From contig JBDRGX010000001.1 of the NCBI GenBank assembly GCA_043817485.1, positions 1 to 10,817 on the forward strand: a DNA stretch of 10,817 nucleotides. Reading direction: 5' to 3'. A model generated the notes under the pieces. The model saw only the letters and a list, made by a program, of their open reading frames with translations. It did no database searches and had not been told where the DNA came from. Made by a program: the position numbers and the translations under genes. Each line of letters opens with the position of its first letter. The first letter of the stretch is position 1. This DNA is from JBDRGX01 sp043817485 [NCBI: bacterium]. Its GTDB lineage: Bacteria; JBDRGX01. Below are positions 5,593 to 10,817 of this stretch, in pieces.

Positions 5593-7350
5593 TTAAACTT
5601 CAGAAATTAAAAGATTTGTTTGTGATTTAATTTGTTCTTCTATCTTATTAAATTTTTCTAATTCATTTTCATTAATATATTTTGCTTTAGCAATATCTTC
5701 TTTAACAGGCATATTAATAATTTTTTTAATAAAAACTTTATTATTTAAAGATTTTTTAGATTCTTTATAATAAAAAAGAATTAGTTTTAAAAGAAGATAT
5801 TGTTTTTTTATGGAAGTGTAAGTATCTATTTCATGGAAAGCATTTTGATGTAAAAAATCTTCTCTAATAGATTTAGCAACATTTAAAATTAATTGATCTT
5901 CTTCTCCTAATGCTTCAATTCCTACTAATTTTACAATTTCCTGAAGTTCATTTTCTATAGTTAATATTTTCATGGCTTCTTGTCTTATTTCTAACCAATC
6001 TGAAGCAATATTTTTCATTAAAAATTCTTTTATATTATCTATGTATAAAGTATAACTTTTAAGCCAACTAATAGCTGGAAAATGTCTTTCATATGCTAAT
6101 TTATCTTCTAAACTCCAAAAAACTTTTACTACTCTTAAAGTTGTTTGAACAACTGGATCTGATAGATCTCCTCCTGGGGGAGAAACTGCTCCAATAACAG
6201 ATAAAGTTCCTTCAATATAATTAGATCCAAGACAAATTACTCTTCCAGCCCTTTCATAAAATTCTGCAATTCGAGTACTTAAATAAGCTGGATAACCTTC
6301 TTCACCCGGCATTTCTTCTAATCTTCCAGATATTTCTCTCATTGCTTCTGCCCAACGAGAAGTAGAATCTGCTAAAACAGCGACACTATAACCCATATCT
6401 CTAAAATATTCAGCAATAGTTATTCCCGTATAAACAGATGCTTCTCTTGCTGCTACTGGCATATTAGAAGTATTAGCAATTAATACAGTTCTTTTAGAAA
6501 GTTTTTCTCCAGTTTTTGGATCTTCTAATTCTGGAAATTCTAAAAGAACATCTGTCATTTCATTTCCTCGTTCTCCACAACCAATATAAACAATTATTTC
6601 TGCATCACACCATTTTGCTAATTGATGCTGCGTAATAGTCTTTCCACTTCCAAAAGGACCTGGAATACAAGCAGTACCACCTTTACTAATAGGGAAAAAA
6701 GTATCTATTACTCTTTGCCCAGTAATAAGAATTTCTTGAGGTGATAATTTTTCTTTATATGGCCTTGATTGTCTTACTGGCCATTTTTGTAACATTGTAA
6801 CTTCTTTTAATCCTTGATTAGTTTTAATTGTAGATATTTTTTCTAAAACAGTAAATTCTCCTTCTAATATTTCTATTACTTCTCCATCAATCGGTGATAA
6901 AATTTTATGAACAACTATAGAATTTTCTTGAACTTTTCCTAAAACATCTCCAATTTTTACAATATCACCTTTTTTTACTATTGGGGTAAAATACCATTTT
7001 TTTTCTCTATCTAAACCAGGAATATCTATGCCTCGTTTAATAGTATCTCCAGATTGATCTCTTATAATATTTAAAGGTCTTTGAATACCATCATAAATAT
7101 TTTCAATCAATCCTGGTCCTAATTCAACACAAAGAGGTTCTCCAGTTGAAAAAACTGGTTCTCCTGGTCCTATTCCACTTGTATTTTCATAAACTTGAAT
7201 AGAAGCTTTATCTTCTCGTAATTCAATAATTTCACCTAAAAGCCGTTCTTTACTTACTTTTACAACATCATATATTTTAACACCTATCATTCCTGATGCT
7301 ATAACTAAAGGACCAGATACTTTTTCTATGACACCAATTATTTCTTCCAT
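5593..7350 (-). CDS. atpA: V/A-type ATP synthase catalytic subunit A
   Basis: Subunit A is the nucleotide-hydrolysing subunit of the rotary V/A-ATPase, which couples ATP to proton or sodium transport across the cytoplasmic membrane. The 585-residue length is normal. Residues 1-75 form the N-terminal barrel. Residues about 110-190 are the non-homologous insert that marks V/A-type A subunits against F-type beta. The Walker A loop is GPFGSGKT (231-238), the catalytic Glu lies in [20 protein letters not shown] (259-278), and the Walker B region is [20 protein letters not shown] (323-342). [11 protein letters not shown] (390-400) is also typical. All catalytic residues are intact. AAAGGA lies eight to nine bases before the ATG. 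The alternative name is ntpA. The operon partners B, D, E, I and K are not next to it: a terminator follows and a lipoprotein gene precedes. No sodium- or proton-specific call can be made from this subunit. Confidence 0.97.
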   Translation of the reverse strand: MEEIIGVIEKVSGPLVIASGMIGVKIYDVVKVSKERLLGEIIELREDKASIQVYENTSGIGPGEPVFSTGEPLCVELGPGLIENIYDGIQRPLNIIRDQSGDTIKRGIDIPGLDREKKWYFTPIVKKGDIVKIGDVLGKVQENSIVVHKILSPIDGEVIEILEGEFTVLEKISTIKTNQGLKEVTMLQKWPVRQSRPYKEKLSPQEILITGQRVIDTFFPISKGGTACIPGPFGSGKTITQHQLAKWCDAEIIVYIGCGERGNEMTDVLLEFPELEDPKTGEKLSKRTVLIANTSNMPVAAREASVYTGITIAEYFRDMGYSVAVLADSTSRWAEAMREISGRLEEMPGEEGYPAYLSTRIAEFYERAGRVICLGSNYIEGTLSVIGAVSPPGGDLSDPVVQTTLRVVKVFWSLEDKLAYERHFPAISWLKSYTLYIDNIKEFLMKNIASDWLEIRQEAMKILTIENELQEIVKLVGIEALGEEDQLILNVAKSIREDFLHQNAFHEIDTYTSIKKQYLLLKLILFYYKESKKSLNNKVFIKKIINMPVKEDIAKAKYINENELEKFNKIEEQIKSQTNLLISEV

Positions 7351-7372
7351 AAAAAATTTCCTTTATCTGTGA

Positions 7373-7414
7373 GTGCCAAGAATACTCCGATCTTAGACGG
7401 AGTATTCTTGGCAC
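7373..7414. promoter_or_regulatory. perfect 17-bp hairpin in the ATPase subunit A leader
   Basis: GTGCCAAGAATACTCCG (7373-7389) and its exact complement (7398-7414) flank the 8-base loop ATCTTAGA. The stem is much richer in G and C than its surroundings. On the minus strand it ends about ten bases before the AAAGGA ribosome site of the ATPase gene, with no T-run, so it is not a terminator of the lipoprotein gene. A/T-rich TATATTATTATT lies just upstream (minus strand) and could be a -10 region, which would place the hairpin at the very 5' end of the mRNA. It may stabilise the message, regulate translation, or be a mobile palindrome. Confidence 0.6.
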
Positions 7415-7440
7415 AATAATAATATATTTTCCTTGCAGAG

Positions 7441-7466
7441 AAAATACCTTGCCATTTATGGCGAGG
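7441..7466 (-). terminator. possible terminator of the lipoprotein gene
   Basis: On the minus strand CCTCGCCA (7466-7459), loop TAAA and TGGCAAGG (7454-7447) form an 8-bp stem with one G-T pair. TATTTT (7446-7441) follows. It begins 12 bases after the lipoprotein stop, in the right place and orientation for an intrinsic terminator. The T-tract is short and interrupted, so strength is uncertain. Confidence 0.45.
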
Positions 7467-7477
7467 GAGATTCATTT

Positions 7478-8659
7478 TTATAACAAATATTGTTTAATTT
7501 GTTCAATACTTTTTTCTATAACTTTTTTTAATGACGAACTTTTAGTAGATTTTAATAATTCATTATACATTTTTAAAGATTCTTGATAATTTTTATAATT
7601 CTCTTCATAAATTTTGGCTATTCTATATTTTATCCTTTCTTTGAATTGACATTCAGGATAATTATTTAATATTTTTTGGCAAGTTTCAATGCACTTTTTA
7701 TAGTTATTTTTTTCATAATAATACATTGATACCCAAAATAAAGCATCATCACATAAATTACTTTGTGGAAATTGAACAATAAAATTTTCAAAATCTTTTT
7801 TAGACATTTCCAAGTCTCTTTCTGGATTTCTATAATCAAATTTTAGAAAAGCCGTAGCATAAATTATATTTTCTTTATTTTCTGAATCTTTAGTTAAATT
7901 CTCTTTACAAATTTTAAGCGATTCTTCAAATTCTAAATAATCAAACCACATTTTATCAATTTCTTTATATGTTATTAATGGAGTATATTTCATTACTTCT
8001 TGTTCTATACTTCTAAAACAAGTTCTAATATTTGATAAAGCTTTATCTTTGCCTCGTCCTGATTGGCTTTTTTGAAATACTTTAGAATAATATAAAAGTG
8101 CTTTTTCATAATCTGTATATTCTTGTTGATTAAGAATTCCAGCCCAGTATAAACCAGCCATATAAACATCATTATTCCCATACTGACCACCATAAGTCCA
8201 TGGGCTTTTTGGATATTCTTTTTCTAATTTTTCATATTCTTCTACAGCTTTTTTTAATTGATTTATATTATGATAAGACATTGCTATCCAATATTGAGCA
8301 TTAGCTTTTAAATCTGATTTAGGATAAAATTCTATAACTTTTTTAAACTCTAAAATAGCTTTATTATAATCTCTATTTATATTATTGTAATCATAATATA
8401 AATAACCTAAAGCATATTGAGCTTTATCTACATCTTTAGCATTTACATTTTCTTTAATATATTTTTGACAAAATATAATTGCTTTATTAAATTGTTTTTC
8501 TCTCCACAAATTTTCAATTTTTTCAAAACAAATTAATAATTCTGTTTGACTATTAGCACTTTGTATCTCTCCTGATTCATTTTTTACTATTTTTTGGCAT
8601 CCTAAAAATAGTACAATATTAATTATAAATAATAAAAAACTTATTTTTTTTATTATCAT
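7478..8659 (-). CDS. lipoprotein with tetratricopeptide-like repeats
   Basis: The 393-residue protein begins with MIIKKISFLLFIINIVLFLGC, a type II signal peptide whose lipobox LFLG-C puts the lipidated Cys at residue 21. It should be anchored on the outer face of the inner membrane or in the outer membrane, facing the periplasm. The rest is helical with TPR-like units, for example AILEFKKVIEFYPKSDLKAN (101-120) and KKAVEEYEKLEKEYPKS (136-152). Further units lie at 286-300, 320-336 and 355-370, in the style of BamD/YbgF scaffold proteins. The segment about 42-152 aligns by eye with about 228-337, so the protein seems to arise from an internal duplication. GGAGGT sits three bases before the ATG. 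It lies 63 bases after the MalG-like permease gene, so it may belong to the same operon. Its partner or cargo is unknown; an assembly or scaffold role is inferred from repeats only. Confidence 0.88.
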   Translation of the reverse strand: MIIKKISFLLFIINIVLFLGCQKIVKNESGEIQSANSQTELLICFEKIENLWREKQFNKAIIFCQKYIKENVNAKDVDKAQYALGYLYYDYNNINRDYNKAILEFKKVIEFYPKSDLKANAQYWIAMSYHNINQLKKAVEEYEKLEKEYPKSPWTYGGQYGNNDVYMAGLYWAGILNQQEYTDYEKALLYYSKVFQKSQSGRGKDKALSNIRTCFRSIEQEVMKYTPLITYKEIDKMWFDYLEFEESLKICKENLTKDSENKENIIYATAFLKFDYRNPERDLEMSKKDFENFIVQFPQSNLCDDALFWVSMYYYEKNNYKKCIETCQKILNNYPECQFKERIKYRIAKIYEENYKNYQESLKMYNELLKSTKSSSLKKVIEKSIEQIKQYLL

Positions 8660-8722
8660 TATACCTCCATTATTATTTTACATTTAGTTTTTTATAAAAC
8701 TTTGATTTTTTTAAATTATATT

Positions 8723-9661
8723 TTACCACTTAAATCCAGTAAAAGTAATTCCTCTAAGAATATATTTTTGAGTAAATAGAAAATATATAAACATAGGAAT
8801 AGAAATAAGTACAGAAAGAGCCATTAATTCATTCCAGCCCAAAGAACTAATATTTCTTACTTGATTAGCAATAGCTAATGCAATAGGTTGCTTACTTTCA
8901 GATTCTAAATAAATTAATGCTGGCAAATAACTGCCCCATGTTCCCATGAAAGTAAAAATCCCTATTACAGCCAATACTGGTTTAGATAAAGGCATAACTA
9001 ATGTAAGAAATATTCTTGTTTCAGAACAACCATCAATTCGAGCTGCATTTAAAAGATCTTCTGGTAACTGATCAAAAAAACTTTTATAAAGCAATAAATT
9101 ATAAACAGATGCACAAGGCAAAATTAATGCCCAATAAGTATTAATAAAATTCAGATAAGGCAATTGAATATTTGTAAAAGGAATATTTGCAAAAGGAAAT
9201 TGTTTCATAATTAAATAAGATGGAATCATTCTAAGTTCGTTTGGAATCATCATTGTAGAAAGAAAAATTAAAAGAATAGTATTGGCAAAAGGTGGTCGTA
9301 ATTTAGATAAAGCATATGCAGCCAAAGGAACAACAGATAATTGAAGAAATATATTAATTACACAAAAAATAATGGTATTGATTAAAAATTGAAAAAAATT
9401 AAAATCTACTAATATTTTGGTATAATTACACCATTTTAATGTTTTGGGAATTAATGTTGGTGGCACTTTTCCAATTTCTGTTACAGATTGCAAAGAACCA
9501 GAAACCATCCATATTAAAGGAACTAATTGAATAAATCCTACAATGAAAACAAATAAATAAATAGAAAAATAAAGAATTTTTAAAGATGGTTTTTTAACAT
9601 CCAAATCAGTAATAAGAGTTTTAGCTCTTGTTTCTTTTTGTTTTTCAATATCTAAAGCCAT
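8723..9661 (-). CDS. carbohydrate ABC transporter permease, MalG/UgpE type (CUT1)
   Basis: This 312-residue inner-membrane protein is one half of the transmembrane channel of a sugar or glycoside importer. Six hydrophobic segments are seen, at about 30-53, 92-118, 126-150, 174-194, 227-250 and 278-298. The EAA loop that docks on the ATPase subunit is LPEDLLNAARIDGCSETRIF (199-218), followed by LVMPLSKP. The C-terminal YILRGITFTGFKW is typical of MalG-type permeases, in which the last residues often read G(A/S)(V/L)KG. The start is well supported by AGGAGGG about seven bases upstream, within the end of the preceding permease gene; the two genes are separated by three bases. The substrate cannot be told from sequence. 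No ATPase subunit gene (MalK/MsmK type) is in the window; it may lie elsewhere, as often in CUT1 systems. Confidence 0.95.
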   Translation of the reverse strand: MALDIEKQKETRAKTLITDLDVKKPSLKILYFSIYLFVFIVGFIQLVPLIWMVSGSLQSVTEIGKVPPTLIPKTLKWCNYTKILVDFNFFQFLINTIIFCVINIFLQLSVVPLAAYALSKLRPPFANTILLIFLSTMMIPNELRMIPSYLIMKQFPFANIPFTNIQLPYLNFINTYWALILPCASVYNLLLYKSFFDQLPEDLLNAARIDGCSETRIFLTLVMPLSKPVLAVIGIFTFMGTWGSYLPALIYLESESKQPIALAIANQVRNISSLGWNELMALSVLISIPMFIYFLFTQKYILRGITFTGFKW

Positions 9662-9664
9662 TGA

Positions 9665-10573
9665 TTATCCCTCCTGCACATTTTTTTGTTTAAAAACTTT
9701 AAGATTTAAAATAGTAAGAGATAAAGCAACAAAAAATACATAAAATCCCATTGCTGTAGCATATCCCATTTCCATATGAATAAAAGCAGTTTCCCAAATA
9801 TAATAAGTAAGTGTTTGTGAAGCTCCACAAGGACCACCACCAGTTAAAACATAAATTTCACTAAACACATGAAGATTTTTTATTGTTGCCAAAATAAATA
9901 AAGTTTTAATTAAAGGAAGCATTTCTGGTAAAGTAATAAATCGCAATTTATGCCAGATATTAGCACCATCTATTTCTGCAGCTTCATATAATTGTTCTGA
10001 AATTCCTTGTAAAGCTGCAAGATAAATTAACATTTCTCTTCCAGTTCCCATAACTATTCCCATAAAAATAATACACAACTTTACTTGATGAGGATCCATA
10101 AGCCATGATTGTGGAGATAATCCAACTAAATTTAATAAATAATTTAATAATCCAAATTCTGGATTATAAACCCATTTCCAAAAAGCAGCTATAGTAACTC
10201 CAGAACACAAAGATGGTAAATATAAAAATGCTCTCCAAAATGATTGACCTTTTCGTAATTCATTAACTAAAATAGCTAAAATAAGTGGTGGTAAAAATCC
10301 AGCAATAAGACCAACCCATGCAAAATAAAAAGTATTCCACCATGCTTTGAAAAAAATAGGATCTGATAACGCTCGTTTAAAATGAGTGAAGCCAATCCAA
10401 ATATCTTTTCCAGAAAGATAATCATATTGTTTTAATGATGTAGGTATAGATAATAATAATGGAAAAACATTGAAAAAAATAAAAGAAAGAGTGAAAGGAA
10501 GAAGGAAAAAAAAAGCAATAATGTATCTTCCTTTGAATAATTTATTAGCTTTTTGTTTTTCAAAATTGATCAT
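9665..10573 (-). CDS. carbohydrate ABC transporter permease, MalF/UgpA type (CUT1)
   Basis: This 302-residue inner-membrane protein pairs with the MalG-type permease encoded three bases downstream. Hydrophobic segments lie at about 17-43, 82-104, 115-135, 165-188, 217-238 and 272-292. The EAA loop is ISEQLYEAAEIDGANIWHKL (191-210) followed by RFITLPEMLP. LTGGGPCGASQTLTYYIWE (243-261) is the family's signature segment before the last membrane helix. The start codon overlaps the stop of the preceding gene (TAATG). A GAGGAG site lies 11 bases upstream, inside the end of that gene, so translation is probably coupled. Binding protein, MalF-like and MalG-like genes in this order form the standard CUT1 import operon. 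Confidence 0.95.
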   Translation of the reverse strand: MINFEKQKANKLFKGRYIIAFFFLLPFTLSFIFFNVFPLLLSIPTSLKQYDYLSGKDIWIGFTHFKRALSDPIFFKAWWNTFYFAWVGLIAGFLPPLILAILVNELRKGQSFWRAFLYLPSLCSGVTIAAFWKWVYNPEFGLLNYLLNLVGLSPQSWLMDPHQVKLCIIFMGIVMGTGREMLIYLAALQGISEQLYEAAEIDGANIWHKLRFITLPEMLPLIKTLFILATIKNLHVFSEIYVLTGGGPCGASQTLTYYIWETAFIHMEMGYATAMGFYVFFVALSLTILNLKVFKQKNVQEG

Positions 10574-10817
10574 TACTTTATTTTCTCCTCTTTTAAAAAA
10601 TATTTGTTAAAATATTTTTCATACTTTTCTAATATTTTTTTACAATTAGCATTTTTATCTAAAAGAACTTCTTGGCAGATATCACTCATTGCTATTTTAA
10701 TTCGATCAAATCCATTACAATAAGGTTCAGCTTTAGCGTTTTTCATAATATTTTCTATTCCTGGAACTGGAATTATATTTGATGGACTAATATATTTAGT
10801 AATATCTAATGTTTTAA
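10573..10817 (-). CDS. ABC transporter substrate-binding protein, C-terminal fragment
   Basis: This frame enters from the right window edge and ends at 10573, giving 80 visible residues. It contains SPSNIIPVPGIENIMKNAKA, then EPYCNGFDRIKIAMSDICQE and a Lys-rich tail ending LKEEKIK. The pattern (small N, helix, PY, helix with regularly spaced hydrophobics, then a final amphipathic helix) fits the C-terminal lobe of family 1 extracellular sugar-binding proteins. The position right before the two CUT1 permeases, with a one-base stop/start overlap, supports this strongly. The signal peptide and ligand site lie outside the window, so the ligand and lipidation are unknown. Confidence 0.72.
   Translation of the reverse strand, partial: KTLDITKYISPSNIIPVPGIENIMKNAKAEPYCNGFDRIKIAMSDICQEVLLDKNANCKKILEKYEKYFNKYFLKEEKIK

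Noticed and set aside
8005-8193. Minus-strand reading frame of 62 codons
   Set aside because: It is a shifted frame inside the lipoprotein gene, whose own frame is continuous with repeat motifs here.

Overview
This window is very AT-rich bacterial DNA with standard bacterial start, stop and Shine-Dalgarno signals and TGA used as a stop. A lipobox lipoprotein with tetratricopeptide-like repeats, a carbohydrate ABC importer, a V/A-type ATPase subunit A and an electron-transfer flavoprotein suggest an anaerobic or fermentative bacterium, probably diderm. The sequence alone does not allow a firmer taxonomic call. Almost all genes are on the minus strand; trpB is the exception.

Left part, read on the minus strand (3695 to 1): a family 2 glycosyltransferase broken by one extra base in a run of ten A, then etfB, then a 261-residue protein of unknown function. 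Junctions are tight (stop/start TAATG, then a 4-base gap), so these three form one operon. After an 87-base spacer comes a DNA methyltransferase with an N-terminal helix-turn-helix region. It runs off the left edge and is visibly richer in G+C than everything else, so it looks acquired.

Middle: a 332-base intergenic region (3696-4027) separates the glycosyltransferase operon from divergent trpB. It holds a symmetrical pair of TTGACT boxes and a long stem-loop in the trpB leader. trpB stands alone without trpA. The next 350 bases (5243-5592), between convergent trpB and the ATPase gene, hold a patchwork of palindromes, a probable interspersed repeat and a rho-independent terminator.

Right part, minus strand: the end of an ABC sugar-binding protein, two CUT1-type permeases (MalF-like and MalG-like), a repeat-containing lipoprotein and then V/A-ATPase subunit A. 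The first three are tightly coupled; the lipoprotein follows after 63 bases. The ATPase gene has its own leader with a perfect 17-bp hairpin.

A theme of the window is operon break-up: etfB without etfA, trpB without trpA, and ATPase subunit A without B or D beside it. I see no CRISPR array, tRNA, rRNA, insertion sequence or recognisable multi-gene novel system. The best leads are the homopolymer frameshift in the glycosyltransferase, the uncharacterised protein with an RNase HII-like motif, and the intergenic palindromes.
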